A stretch of DNA of 42,411 bases from Bacteroides sp. Marseille-P3684 (GCF_900291465.1 NZ_LT985808.1:1347402-1389812); one strand, 5' to 3'. Positions 1 through 8,694 are shown, counted from the first letter of the stretch. Numbers and translations: made by a program. Notes: generated by a model from the letters alone, not told the origin.

Positions 1-54
1 TCGAGATCTACACGCGTAAGATCGTCGGCAGCGTCAGATGTGTATAAGAGACAG
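1..54 (+). other. Illumina Nextera i5 adapter (not genomic)
   Basis: Bases 1-13 match the end of the P5 oligo except for the first base. Bases 14-21 (gcgtaaga) are an 8-base i5 index that I recall as S517. Bases 22-35 are the Nextera read-1 linker and 36-54 the 19-base Tn5 mosaic end (agatgtgtataagagacag). Genomic sequence therefore begins at 55. The reading frame that opens at 40 starts inside the adapter and is an artefact. Confidence 0.97.
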
Positions 55-109
55 GGATGTCGGCAGGCGGGGCGTCCGCTGAACCCCGGAGAAGGGTGTG
101 AAAAAGGAA

Positions 110-149
110 ACGCGGACGAAGGGGAAGTGGAGATCCCTTTCGTCCGCGT
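110..149 (-). terminator. Intrinsic terminator after the GH31 gene
   Basis: Arms 110-120 (acgcggacgaa) and 139-149 (ttcgtccgcgt) are perfect complements. On the minus strand the hairpin lies just after the stop codon at 157-159 and is followed by a T-rich run (tttcctttttc). It closes the leftward operon. Confidence 0.75.
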
Positions 150-156
150 GTTTGCT

Positions 157-2790
157 TTACCAGCTCACCGTCACGGCACGTCCGTCGTAGGTCACCGGAC
201 GGGTGACGGGCTGTTGCCCCCTGTCGTGCAGGATGAGGCGGATGGGGCGTTCCGTCCGCATGCCTTCGAAGCTGCCCTGACGCGGATGCAGCGTCAGCGT
301 CCGCCGGGCATCATCCCACGTCAGGCGGACGGTGGCACAGGCGCCCTGCTCGTAGCGGTAGTTCGTGCCCTCGTCCTCGTAGAGCGTGAAGCTGCCGTCC
401 GCGCCGGCATAGATGTGTATCTCCCAGTCCGCGCGACGTGCCTCGACGGTCGACTGGAGCTCCCCTTCCGCCAAGGGAAGGATGCTGCCTGCACGGACGA
501 ACACGGGGATGTGCTCCGGACTGACGGGGAGGGTCCGGATGCCGTCGCCGTCCGTCGGGAGACCCGTCCAGAAGTCATACCAGCCGCCGGGCGTGGCAGG
601 AAGGTAGACGTCGGTGACAGACAGCCCGGGAGCGGTCACGGGAGCCACCAGCAGGGCGCTGCCGAACATGTATTCGGTGGTCTGACGCAGGGCGAGCGTG
701 TCGTGCGGGAAGTCCATCACGAGCGGACGCATCAGCGTGCCGTGGCGGAAGGTGATGTCCGCCGCTCCGGCATACAGGTAGGGGAAGAGGCGGTAGCGGA
801 CGGCAAGTGCGGCGCGTGCCTGACGGGTTACCTCGGGTCCGTAGTTCCAGAACTCCGTGTCCGTCATGTAGCCGTGGACGCGCATCAGGGGAAGGAAGAC
901 CGACGTCTGCAACCAGCGCAGGAAGCACTCCCGGTATGCCGCGTCGGCGTATTGGTTGGCGGGGCGGAAGAAGCCTCCGGCATCGTACGTCCACCAGGGC
1001 AGTCCCGACGCCATCATGCCCAGTCCCGCGGTGAGTTGCCGACGGAAGGTGTCCCAGTCATGCCCCACGTCGCCCGACCAGGTGGCGGCGGCGTAACGTT
1101 GCATGCCGGGAAAGCCGCTGCGGGTCAGAATCATCGTCCGTTTGTCGGGCACGTCGTGGCGCGACCCTTCATAGACCGTCCGTGTGACCAGCAGCGGGTA
1201 GACGTTGCGCAGCAGTTCGCCGGGCAGGCTGTCTCCGGCGATGCGCCGTCCCACGAGGTCGTCGTTCTCCGGTTCGGTGGCGTCCTGCCACCAGGCGTCG
1301 ATGCCGTAGGGGCGTAGCAGACGGGAGGAGAACTCCTGCCAGTAGCAGGCGGCGGCATGCGGGTTGAAGAAGTCGACCCACGACGTGCCGGGGATGTAGT
1401 AGCCCTTGTCGGTGAGCCGTTGCCCGACTTCCGACTGCGGGTCGACCTTGGACCACACCGAGACCATGAAGCGCAGGTCGCGGGCGTGCAGGTCCCGTAC
1501 CAGTGCCGCCGGGTCGGGATAGTGTTCCTCGTCGAAACGCATGGCGTTCCAGCCGTATTTGCCCCAGTACTGCCAGTCCTGCACGATGACATCCACGGGC
1601 AGCCGTTCGGCGCGGAAGCGGTTTGCCGTCGCGAGAATCTCCTCCTGCGAATGGAAGCGTTCGCGGCAGTGGATGTAGCCCAGTGCCCAGTCCGGCATCA
1701 GGGGAACGCCGCCCGTCAGGGTGCGGTATCCGGCGATGACCTCGTCGGGCGTTCCGGCAAAGAGGGTGTAGTCCACCGCGTCGGCGACGGGCGAGCGGAA
1801 GACGGTCCGGTCGTCCACGGGCTTATAATATAAGGTAGGGCGGTCGTCTTTCTCCAGCAGGGCGCGTACGGAGTGGGTTCCGGCATCCAGTTCCACGATC
1901 AGCGAGGTGGTGGGAGGCAGCCACGTGTTCCGTATGTCCACCAGCACCTTCCCGTCGATTTCCAGCTGATGCCGTCGCGCCATCGTCCGCCCGACATCGA
2001 GCAGCAGGGCGTAGCGTCCCTTTTGCGGGACGGTCCATGTGGCGGTGAAGGCAGCCCCTTCGCGTACTTCCTGCTTGCCGCCTTCGGTGGAGGTCACGTC
2101 GACCACCGTCTTCTCGCCCGACGCACCTTCCGGAGCCAGGGTGAGCCGTCCGTCGGCAGGGTTGAAGTCCGTCAGACCGTAGTTGTTCCACAGCAGTCCG
2201 TAGCCTTTGTTCGAGAGGATGAAGGGGATGGCTATCTGGGTGTTGACCTGCGTCAGCCGGCGCGTCAGTCCGCGGACGTTGAGCTGTCCGTCCTGGAACT
2301 GTCCCAGTCCGTAGAGGTATTCGTCCGCCGGGGAGCGGAATGTCTGTTGCGCTTCGTAGGTCTTCTCGTCCTGTACCCGGGCAGGGAGCAGGTGTCGTCC
2401 TTCCTCGCGCAGGAGTGTCTCACCCGCGGACGAGAAGTAGGCGAGGCGTCCGCTCGGCTTGTCGACCGTCACGGTGAGGCGTGGGAGGGTGAGGGTCAGG
2501 GTCTCTCCGTGCTCTTCCACACGGAAGTCCGGCGTCTGCCGGTTGATGTAAATCCACTCCGGCAAGTCATGGACCGGTTCCTTGACGAATTGGACGCGCA
2601 CGGCGTTGTCCGCCATCGGCAGGAGGCAGAGCGTCCCGCTGTCGGTGTGGCAGATGAGGCTCCGGTTCTCCTGACGGAAGGAGCGGATGGTTTGTCCGTC
2701 GGCTGACGAAGCCAGCAGCAAGGCTCCTGCCAGCAGCATCTTCGTGCGGAGGGACCGGAACAGTCGTAGTTTGTTGTACAGGTGTCTCAT
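157..2790 (-). CDS. GH31 family alpha-glycosidase, secreted (alpha-xylosidase/alpha-glucosidase type)
   Basis: This is an 877-residue exported glycoside hydrolase that should release alpha-linked xylose or glucose from the ends of glycans in the periplasm or at the cell surface. Residues 1-32 form a signal peptide ending in ASSADGQ. A PA14-like beta insert lies near 210-345, as in Bacteroides GH31 alpha-xylosidases. The catalytic (beta/alpha)8 barrel follows; the nucleophile is probably D503 in WWQDATEPE and the acid/base D574 in WSGDVGHDWD. A C-terminal beta region (VFVRAGSILPLAEG, LYEDEGTNY) is typical of the family. An upstream open frame reaches 3189, but it crosses the neighbouring gene; the ATG at 2788-2790 sits directly before the signal peptide. 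The gene lies 35 bp behind the GNAT gene, so it is probably the third gene of that operon. Exact sugar specificity cannot be told from sequence alone. Confidence 0.9.
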   Translation of the reverse strand: MRHLYNKLRLFRSLRTKMLLAGALLLASSADGQTIRSFRQENRSLICHTDSGTLCLLPMADNAVRVQFVKEPVHDLPEWIYINRQTPDFRVEEHGETLTLTLPRLTVTVDKPSGRLAYFSSAGETLLREEGRHLLPARVQDEKTYEAQQTFRSPADEYLYGLGQFQDGQLNVRGLTRRLTQVNTQIAIPFILSNKGYGLLWNNYGLTDFNPADGRLTLAPEGASGEKTVVDVTSTEGGKQEVREGAAFTATWTVPQKGRYALLLDVGRTMARRHQLEIDGKVLVDIRNTWLPPTTSLIVELDAGTHSVRALLEKDDRPTLYYKPVDDRTVFRSPVADAVDYTLFAGTPDEVIAGYRTLTGGVPLMPDWALGYIHCRERFHSQEEILATANRFRAERLPVDVIVQDWQYWGKYGWNAMRFDEEHYPDPAALVRDLHARDLRFMVSVWSKVDPQSEVGQRLTDKGYYIPGTSWVDFFNPHAAACYWQEFSSRLLRPYGIDAWWQDATEPENDDLVGRRIAGDSLPGELLRNVYPLLVTRTVYEGSRHDVPDKRTMILTRSGFPGMQRYAAATWSGDVGHDWDTFRRQLTAGLGMMASGLPWWTYDAGGFFRPANQYADAAYRECFLRWLQTSVFLPLMRVHGYMTDTEFWNYGPEVTRQARAALAVRYRLFPYLYAGAADITFRHGTLMRPLVMDFPHDTLALRQTTEYMFGSALLVAPVTAPGLSVTDVYLPATPGGWYDFWTGLPTDGDGIRTLPVSPEHIPVFVRAGSILPLAEGELQSTVEARRADWEIHIYAGADGSFTLYEDEGTNYRYEQGACATVRLTWDDARRTLTLHPRQGSFEGMRTERPIRLILHDRGQQPVTRPVTYDGRAVTVSW

Positions 2791-2825
2791 GGTTTGATGG
2801 TTTATGTTTGTGATTCGGTGGGGTG

Positions 2826-3836
2826 TCAGTTCAGCATCAGGCTCATGTAGGGGCGTTCGTCGCTCCACAGCCGGGCGGCAAGTTCGCCGATGCCTGTGGG
2901 GATGCCCTCGTCCGGAGCAGCCGGAGTGGCTGTGCCCTGCGAGAGGCGGACGCAGACGTTGTTTTCGGGGATGTCCGGGTCGGAGATGCGCCAGCAGGCT
3001 TCCGTGTCGGGGTGCGTCCGTGCATGGAGCGCCAGGACGTCTGCCACGCGGATGATGCGCAGCATGCCCAGCGGACGCCCCGCCTCGTCGGGAGCCACGG
3101 GATGCAGGCATTCCGTCTCCTGCATGAACGTGTGTTCGCAAGCCCGGTTGACCAGCGTCCGTGCCACGGCAGGCGTGTCGGCAAGGCACTCGCCGATGCG
3201 GCAGACGTCCGGTGTGGGAACACAGAAGGCAAGTCCCGTCACCGTCCCGTCGCGGCGGGCTACCCAGAGGCTGCCTTCGCTCAGGTAGAGGTCGGCGAGC
3301 ACCACGCCGAAGTCCTCCTCGGAGTGCAGGACGCAGCAGGGACGTTCCGCCATCTTCCGGCTGAAGTAGGCGTACACGTCCCGACTGTCTTCCCGGTATT
3401 CGCTGACCGTCACGGTGTCGTCCCCCGGCGCGATGGAGAGCCGGCGCCAGTCATAGACGAACAGCGGTGCATAGCCCGACGTCGCATAGCAGTCGAAGAG
3501 CCACGGCTCGGCGGGAATCAGGGAACTGACGGGGCAGCCCTCGGCATACAGCCGCCGGTGCGTCTGTCTGAGCAGACGGCGCATGAGCCCCTGTCTCCGT
3601 GCCTGCGGATGGGTGCAGACCCCTGAGAGGTAGGCGAGCGGAAGGCGGGCTCCCCACGTCTGCAGCTCGTAGGGGATGAGCTGAAGGGCGGACACCACCT
3701 GCCCGTCGCGGAGGATTGCCTCGTTGAGCGCGTCGCGGTAGCGCAGGCGGAAGTAGAGGTCGATGAACTCCGGCGTGTCGCGGAAGCACAGCTCCCACAG
3801 GTGGCGCACGGAGCTTTTCAGGTCAGCGGAAGTCAT
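2826..3836 (-). CDS. GNAT-family N-acetyltransferase (Eis-like layout)
   Basis: A 336-residue predicted cytoplasmic acetyltransferase. The N-terminal half carries a GNAT fold with the acetyl-CoA loop GVCTHPQARRQGLMRRLL (Q/R-x-x-G-x-G/A type). The long C-terminal part resembles the second GNAT/sterol-carrier-like region of Eis-type proteins. I chose the ATG at 3836 because it makes an ATGA overlap with the stop of the upstream gene (3833-3835), which implies translational coupling. An in-frame ATG at 3857 would add seven residues. The substrate is unknown. The pairing with a DUF2156 protein, itself of GNAT-like fold, suggests a shared aminoacyl or acyl transfer pathway, but that is inference. 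Confidence 0.75.
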   Translation of the reverse strand: MTSADLKSSVRHLWELCFRDTPEFIDLYFRLRYRDALNEAILRDGQVVSALQLIPYELQTWGARLPLAYLSGVCTHPQARRQGLMRRLLRQTHRRLYAEGCPVSSLIPAEPWLFDCYATSGYAPLFVYDWRRLSIAPGDDTVTVSEYREDSRDVYAYFSRKMAERPCCVLHSEEDFGVVLADLYLSEGSLWVARRDGTVTGLAFCVPTPDVCRIGECLADTPAVARTLVNRACEHTFMQETECLHPVAPDEAGRPLGMLRIIRVADVLALHARTHPDTEACWRISDPDIPENNVCVRLSQGTATPAAPDEGIPTGIGELAARLWSDERPYMSLMLN

Positions 3837-4732
3837 TTCGTGCATACGGCAATCCATTTTTCCAGGAGCACCTCGGGGTAGTAGGAAAGCTTTGCCTTGC
3901 GCAGGCCTTCCAGCCCCAGGTCCTCCTCGCGGTTGATGAAGAAGTACTGTTCGGGGATGTGGTTGGCAAACTCGTAGTTAATCATGGTGTACGAACCCTC
4001 GATGTCGACGTCCGCCTTCTCCACACAGACATCGAACGTGTTGGCGTTGATGGGCGCGCCGAAGGTGAACGCCACGATGCGTCCGCCGACATGGAGCACG
4101 CCGCCCAGCAACCCGAGCTCGTCGAAGTGGTTCAGGGCGTCGGTCAGCGAGCGGTGTTCGTCCTCCAGCTCCCGGCGCTCCTCTTCCGTGGTCTCGTTCA
4201 GGCGGCACCAGCGGTCGGCAAGCTCCAGGCACTCCGGCACGAGGGTGGCGTCCAGCGGAAGGTACTGATAGTCGGGGTAGGTGCGCAGGAACTTGTTGAT
4301 GTGGTTGCGCTTGGGCTGGTAGCGTTTGCCCTTCAGCGTGGCAAGGTCGGTGCGCAGGTAGATGTAGTCATAGTAGTCGCGGTCGGCAGTGAAGCGGAAG
4401 CAGTCGGGTGCGGCTTCCTCCAGGTCGGCACGCATGTGCGAGCATACGCCCATCATGCGGAAGGTCTCTCCCTCGGCTTCGGCATCCTCCTTCAGGTCGT
4501 GCAGGACCGCCCGCAGGTCGCCGTCGCCCACGGGCATCATGTAGCACGCATGTCCGTCGACTCGGAATTTAATTAACAGGAATCCGTCCTTCTCAGCCAG
4601 TTGGGTCTGGTACAGGAACCGCCAGCTGTAGAGGTTGGAGAAGGACAGGTCGCAGTTCCGTCGGGTACTCGTCAGTGTGTACCGCAACACCCTCTCCCGG
4701 TCGGAGAGGGAAATCTCGTTGAAAGCAATCAT
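3833..4732 (-). CDS. DUF2156 / phosphatidylglycerol lysyltransferase C-terminal-like protein
   Basis: A 299-residue protein with the DUF2156 fold, the GNAT-related domain found at the C-terminus of MprF-type aminoacyl-phosphatidylglycerol synthases. Recognisable family segments are NCDLSFSNLYSWRFLY near the N-terminus, DYIYLRTDLATLKGKRYQPKRNHINKFLR in the middle and GGRIVAFTFGAPINANTFDVCVEKAD near the C-terminus. There is no membrane domain, so it is a stand-alone soluble version; donor and acceptor are unknown. It is the first gene of the leftward operon, overlapping the GNAT gene by 4 bp. A TACCTTTG box lies 34 bp upstream. Confidence 0.8.
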   Translation of the reverse strand: MIAFNEISLSDRERVLRYTLTSTRRNCDLSFSNLYSWRFLYQTQLAEKDGFLLIKFRVDGHACYMMPVGDGDLRAVLHDLKEDAEAEGETFRMMGVCSHMRADLEEAAPDCFRFTADRDYYDYIYLRTDLATLKGKRYQPKRNHINKFLRTYPDYQYLPLDATLVPECLELADRWCRLNETTEEERRELEDEHRSLTDALNHFDELGLLGGVLHVGGRIVAFTFGAPINANTFDVCVEKADVDIEGSYTMINYEFANHIPEQYFFINREEDLGLEGLRKAKLSYYPEVLLEKWIAVCTK

Positions 4733-4765
4733 ATTCGGTCGTTCATCTTAAAGCATCAGAATGCG

Positions 4766-4773
4766 CAAAGGTA
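4766..4773 (-). promoter_or_regulatory. -7 box for the DUF2156-GNAT-GH31 operon
   Basis: On the minus strand this reads TACCTTTG, matching the Bacteroides -7 consensus TAnnTTTG, 34 bp before the start codon. A TTTG at 4802-4799 is 25 bp away, longer than the usual 19-21, so the -33 part is uncertain. Confidence 0.55.
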
Positions 4774-4851
4774 GGCAGAAGGGCGAAAAAAGTGTTATCA
4801 AACATAAGATATTTGCTTCCGCCGGGCAAAAAATGAGTGCGTATTGACATC

Positions 4852-4879
4852 TTGATATGGCAATAATTGAGTAATTTTG
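4852..4879 (+). promoter_or_regulatory. Promoter of pta-ackA
   Basis: TTG at 4852-4854 is followed after 17 bp by TAATTTTG (4872-4879), a Bacteroides-type -33/-7 pair. It leaves a 5' leader of about 45 nt before the pta start at 4933. Confidence 0.6.
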
Positions 4880-4932
4880 CGTCATCGAAACAACATTCAT
4901 GTGTAAGAGAACAACTTTTAATACATACCATC

Positions 4933-5946
4933 ATGGATTTAATCAGTGAAATAGTTGCGCGTGCGAAAGCCAACCCGCAACGCATCGTTCTTCCGGAAGG
5001 AACTGAAGAACGTACCCTGACTGCTGCCGACCGTGCGCTGGCAGACGGTGTAGCCAATCTCATCATCCTGGGAAACCCTGCTGAAATCAAGGCCCTCGCT
5101 GACAAACTGGGCTTGAAAAACATCGACAAAGCCACGATTATCGACCCTGAGAACCATCCGAAGAAGGAAGAGTATGCCCAACTGCTCTGCGAACTCCGCA
5201 AGAAGAAAGGCATGACCATCGAGGAGGCTCGGAAGCTGGTGCTTGACCCGCTCTACCTGGGCTGCCTCATCATCAAGTCCGGCGATGCCGACGGCCAGCT
5301 TGCCGGTGCCCGCAACACCACGGGTAACGTGCTCCGTCCGGCTCTCCAGATTATCAAGACCGCTCCGGGCATCACCTGCGTATCCGGCGCCATGCTGCTC
5401 ATCACGAAGACTCCGCAATACGGCGAGAACGGTGTATTGGTAGTAGGCGACGTGGCTGTGACTCCGGCTCCCGATGCCGACCAGCTGTCGCAGATTGCAG
5501 TCTGCACCGCCCGTACGGCTCAGGCTGTCGCAGGCTTCGAAGACCCGCGCGTTGCCATGTTGAGCTTCTCGACCAAAGGTTCTGCCAAGCACGAAGTGGT
5601 CGACAAGGTGGTTGAGGCACTCGGTCTGGCAAAGAAGCTCGACCCGACGTTGAAGATTGACGGCGAACTGCAGGCTGATGCCGCCCTCGTTCCGTCGGTA
5701 GGTGCCAGCAAGGCTCCGGGTTCGGAGATTGCCGGCAAGGCAAACGTCCTCGTATTCCCGAACCTCGAAGTGGGTAACATCGCCTACAAGCTGGTTCAAC
5801 GCCTGGGCAACGCCGATGCCATCGGTCCGATCCTTCAGGGTATCGCCCGTCCGGTGAACGACCTGTCACGCGGCTGCTCCGTGGACGATGTCTACAAGAT
5901 GATTGCCATCACCGCCAACCAGGCCATCGCTGCCAAGAAGGCGTAA
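4933..5946 (+). CDS. pta: Phosphate acetyltransferase
   Basis: A 337-residue cytoplasmic enzyme converting acetyl-CoA and phosphate to acetyl phosphate and CoA, the first step of acetate formation. The full-length short-form Pta/Ptb fold is present: RIVLPEGTEERTLTAADRAL at the N-terminus, then LAGARNTTGNVLRPALQIIK, DADQLSQIAV, FSTKGSAKHE, DGELQADAALV and LVFPNLEVGNIAYKLVQRLG, all typical of this family. It lacks the DRTGG/CobQ-like extension of the enterobacterial long form. The ATG at 4933 gives the canonical start MDLISEIVARAKANPQRIVLP; an upstream frame from 4867 would extend it through the promoter leader. ackA follows after 94 bp and is probably co-transcribed. Confidence 0.97.
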   Translation: MDLISEIVARAKANPQRIVLPEGTEERTLTAADRALADGVANLIILGNPAEIKALADKLGLKNIDKATIIDPENHPKKEEYAQLLCELRKKKGMTIEEARKLVLDPLYLGCLIIKSGDADGQLAGARNTTGNVLRPALQIIKTAPGITCVSGAMLLITKTPQYGENGVLVVGDVAVTPAPDADQLSQIAVCTARTAQAVAGFEDPRVAMLSFSTKGSAKHEVVDKVVEALGLAKKLDPTLKIDGELQADAALVPSVGASKAPGSEIAGKANVLVFPNLEVGNIAYKLVQRLGNADAIGPILQGIARPVNDLSRGCSVDDVYKMIAITANQAIAAKKA

Positions 5947-5953
5947 GAGTTTA

Positions 5954-5998
5954 GCGGGTGAGCCGGTGAGTTCCGCGAGGACTCATCCGCTCGTCCGC
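5954..5998 (+). other. Stem-loop between pta and ackA
   Basis: Three nested arms pair across a loop near 5972-5980: gcgg with ccgc, gagc with gctc, and ggtgagt with actcatc (one G-U), interrupted by small mismatches. No T-run follows, so it is unlikely to be a full terminator. It may be an RNA processing or stabilising site that sets the pta:ackA ratio; that role is inference. Confidence 0.4.
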
Positions 5999-6040
5999 TT
6001 CTGCATGTATAAACCCACAAACTTAAATCCCCGAAACCCA

Positions 6041-7240
6041 ATGAAGATATTAGTATTGAACTGCGGTAGTTCGTCCATCAAATACAAGCTGTTTGACATG
6101 ACTACCAAAGAGATTCTCGCACAGGGCGGTATCGAGAAGATTGGTCTGAAAGGCTCGTTCCTGAAGCTGACCCTCCCCAATGGCGAGAAAGTCATCCTCA
6201 ACAAGGACATCCCCGAACATACGGTAGGTGTGGAGTTCATCTTCCAGACACTGACCAGCGAGCAATACGGCGCCCTGAAGTCGCTCAAGGAGCTTGATGC
6301 CGTAGGTCACCGCATCGTGCACGGCGGCGAACGCTTCAGCGAGTCGGTCATCCTCAACAAGGAAGCCCTCGATGCCATCACTGCCTGCAACGACCTTGCC
6401 CCGCTGCATAATCCTGCCAACCTGAAGGGTGTGGCTGCCGTATCCGCCCTCCTTCCGGGTCTGCCTCAGGTCGGCGTGTTCGACACTGCCTTCCACCAGA
6501 CCATGCCTGACTACGCCTACATGTACGCCATCCCCTACGAGCTGTATGAGAAGTACGGAATCCGTCGCTACGGCTTCCACGGGACTTCCCACCGCTACGT
6601 GTCGAAGCGCGTGTGTGAGTTCCTGGGCATCCAGCCTGAAGGCACCCGCATCATCACTTGCCACGTGGGTAACGGCGGCTCTGTCTCTGCCATCAAGGAC
6701 GGCAAGTGCATCGACACCAGCATGGGTCTGACACCGCTCGAAGGACTGATGATGGGTACACGCAGCGGCGACATCGATGCCGGTGCCGTGACTTTCATCA
6801 TGGAGAAGGAAGGTCTGAACGCAACGGGCGTGTCGAACCTGCTCAACAAGAAGTCCGGTTTGCTGGGTGTCTCCGGCGTATCGTCCGACATGCGCGAGAT
6901 TCAGGCAGCTGTCGACGCAGGCAATGCGAAGGCGAACCTGGCACAGACGATGTACTACTACCGCATCAAGAAGTACATCGGTACGTACGCAGCTGCCCTG
7001 GGCGGTGTTGACGTAATCGTGTTCACCGGTGGTGTCGGCGAGAACAAGGACGACAGCCGCGAACGTGCCTGCGAAGGTCTGGAGTTCATGGGTGTGAAGC
7101 TCGACAAGGAACTGAACAAGACCATCCACGGCGAGGAAGCAGTCATCTCTACCCCGGATTCGAAAGTGAAAGTGGTTGTCATCCCGACCGACGAAGAGCT
7201 GATGATTGCCACCGACACGATGACCCTCTTGCGGAAATAA
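6041..7240 (+). CDS. ackA: Acetate kinase
   Basis: A 399-residue cytoplasmic enzyme that makes ATP and acetate from acetyl phosphate and ADP, completing the pta-ackA pathway of fermentative acetate excretion. ASKHA-fold motifs are intact: N-terminal LVLNCGSSSIKYKLF, the substrate loop VGHRIVHGGERF, the catalytic stretch VFDTAFHQTMP, RYGFHGTSHRYV, CHVGNGGS, GLMMGTRSGDID and FTGGVGEN. Length is normal for the family. The ATG at 6041 matches the universal MKILVLNCGSSS start, whereas the frame open from 5903 runs through the intergenic stem-loop. A strong terminator follows 33 bp after the stop codon. Confidence 0.98.
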   Translation: MKILVLNCGSSSIKYKLFDMTTKEILAQGGIEKIGLKGSFLKLTLPNGEKVILNKDIPEHTVGVEFIFQTLTSEQYGALKSLKELDAVGHRIVHGGERFSESVILNKEALDAITACNDLAPLHNPANLKGVAAVSALLPGLPQVGVFDTAFHQTMPDYAYMYAIPYELYEKYGIRRYGFHGTSHRYVSKRVCEFLGIQPEGTRIITCHVGNGGSVSAIKDGKCIDTSMGLTPLEGLMMGTRSGDIDAGAVTFIMEKEGLNATGVSNLLNKKSGLLGVSGVSSDMREIQAAVDAGNAKANLAQTMYYYRIKKYIGTYAAALGGVDVIVFTGGVGENKDDSRERACEGLEFMGVKLDKELNKTIHGEEAVISTPDSKVKVVVIPTDEELMIATDTMTLLRK

Positions 7241-7272
7241 GCGCGCTCCCCGCGAGCCGTCCCGTCATAAAA

Positions 7273-7310
7273 AATCCCCGGACAGTCCGTCATGCGATTG
7301 TCCGGGGATT
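7273..7310. terminator. Bidirectional intrinsic terminator, ackA / alpha-beta hydrolase
   Basis: Arms aatccccggaca (7273-7284) and tgtccggggatt (7299-7310) form a perfect 12-bp stem with a 14-nt loop. A-rich sequence on the left and gttgtat on the right flank it. It lies between two convergent genes and can serve both. Confidence 0.85.
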
Positions 7311-7325
7311 GTTGTATCGGTTCAC

Positions 7326-8489
7326 TTACAGCCACTTCTTGAAGAACTCCAGCGTCTCGCGCTGCATGTCCCGGCTGAAGAAGTGCGGGCCGTCCCACAG
7401 CTTGGTGACCAGACGTTCGGGGACACCCTGTGACTCCCATACGCGGTGCATCGTGCGGTAGGCATCTTCCACGCCAGCCACCGGGAAGAGCTTGTCCTTC
7501 CGTCCGTTGAAGAAGAGCGTCGGCTTGGGACAGGCGATGGATGCCACATGCGGATAGTCGAGGTAGCGGCGCAGTCCGGGGATGAGCATCGAGTAGGCGG
7601 AGCCGCCCTTGTTCTGGTTGTTGGTGAGGGTCATCAGGTGCTCGGTCGTGTTCATCCAGCAGACGGACGCTGACGCCTTCACGACATCGGTCAGTGCGGC
7701 GAGTATCCACGAGCGGTAAGCCCCCATGGAGAAGCCCAGGCAGCCAATGCGGTCCGGGTCGACGTAAGGCAGGGAGGCCAGGAGTTCGGCACTGCGCACA
7801 TCGTCCATGTTGATGCAGGCGCCCCACGAGCTTCCCATTTGCAGGAAGTTGCTTGCCACTGCCTGCTGACGGTCGTAGTCGAAGCCCTCCTTGCATCCCC
7901 GCTCGCCCCAGAAGAGCGCGTCCACGCAGAGGACGACGAAGCCGTTGGCTGCAAAGTAGTCCGCCGTATACTGTCCGTCGTAGCAGCGCACCGCCCAGTC
8001 GTCCGCATCCGCCAGCACCTCCTTGCTCACGCCGAAGGGGCGCACCATCTTCTCCTTGCCGATGGTGAAGTGTGCACCGTGGTCGTGGAGCATCACGACG
8101 GCAGGCAGCCGCTTGCCCTCGGCACCGTCAGGCACCAGCAGGTAGGCAGGGACACGGCTCCATGCCGAGATGTTGAATGTGATTTTGCGTACCTCATAGC
8201 CCTCGCGCTGCTCCGTCGCCACGGTCTGCACGGCATAGTCCTGTGGGGCAGGCGGAAGGTTCCGGAGGCATTCCGTCACGGTCTCGCGTGCCTTCGTGCG
8301 CCACTGTCCGAAATCGGTTTCAGGCGCGTTGCCCCAAGCCATCGGGTAGGTGAGCTGCTCCTTCATCTGCTGGTAGAACAGCGGCATGTTGTTCACAATC
8401 TCATAGCGCAGGGAGTCTGCCGGTTGCTGTGCCCGGACCGTCCCTGCGGTTGCCATCAGGGCAATCATGCCCAGTAAGACGTGTTTCAT
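7326..8489 (-). CDS. Secreted alpha/beta hydrolase (dienelactone hydrolase / acetyl esterase-like)
   Basis: A 387-residue exported alpha/beta hydrolase with signal peptide residues 1-20 (MKHVLLGMIALMATAGTVRA). The nucleophile elbow is G-F-S-M-G in RIGCLGFSMGAYRS; PAVVMLHDHGAH marks the oxyanion-hole strand; the late acid is probably in FFNGRKDKLFP and the histidine in LWDGPHFF. The layout resembles abhydrolase_7 and carbohydrate-esterase proteins that Bacteroidales use to remove acyl groups from plant glycans, but the substrate is not determinable here. It is a single gene with its own -7 box and shares a terminator with ackA. Confidence 0.82.
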   Translation of the reverse strand: MKHVLLGMIALMATAGTVRAQQPADSLRYEIVNNMPLFYQQMKEQLTYPMAWGNAPETDFGQWRTKARETVTECLRNLPPAPQDYAVQTVATEQREGYEVRKITFNISAWSRVPAYLLVPDGAEGKRLPAVVMLHDHGAHFTIGKEKMVRPFGVSKEVLADADDWAVRCYDGQYTADYFAANGFVVLCVDALFWGERGCKEGFDYDRQQAVASNFLQMGSSWGACINMDDVRSAELLASLPYVDPDRIGCLGFSMGAYRSWILAALTDVVKASASVCWMNTTEHLMTLTNNQNKGGSAYSMLIPGLRRYLDYPHVASIACPKPTLFFNGRKDKLFPVAGVEDAYRTMHRVWESQGVPERLVTKLWDGPHFFSRDMQRETLEFFKKWL

Positions 8490-8522
8490 ACGTAATAGGT
8501 CTTTAAGTTTCTGTCAGTGGGA

Positions 8523-8530
8523 CAAAGATA
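8523..8530 (-). promoter_or_regulatory. -7 box for the alpha/beta hydrolase gene
   Basis: The minus strand reads TATCTTTG (TAnnTTTG) 33 bp before the start codon. No well-spaced -33 TTG is evident; the nearest is only 13 bp away. Confidence 0.5.
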
Positions 8531-8638
8531 CAACGTATCTTGACAACCGGAGGGCGGCGGACGGACAATTTTTGTTCCCTTCTGTCGCCTGCCGGGCTTC
8601 TTTTTCCCTCCAATGACACGGGAATCATGCTTTTTGTC

Positions 8639-8646
8639 TAAATTTG
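8639..8646 (+). promoter_or_regulatory. -7 box for metG
   Basis: TAAATTTG matches TAnnTTTG and lies 48 bp upstream of the metG start. It diverges from the hydrolase promoter. A matching -33 TTG is not clear. Confidence 0.55.
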
Positions 8647-8694
8647 CAACATCTTACGAAAGGATATCACATAAAAGCTACATCAACATACTAC

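Noticed and set aside
40-1317. Plus-strand 425-codon frame at the window start
   Set aside because: It begins in the sequencing adapter and runs antisense to the GH31 gene.
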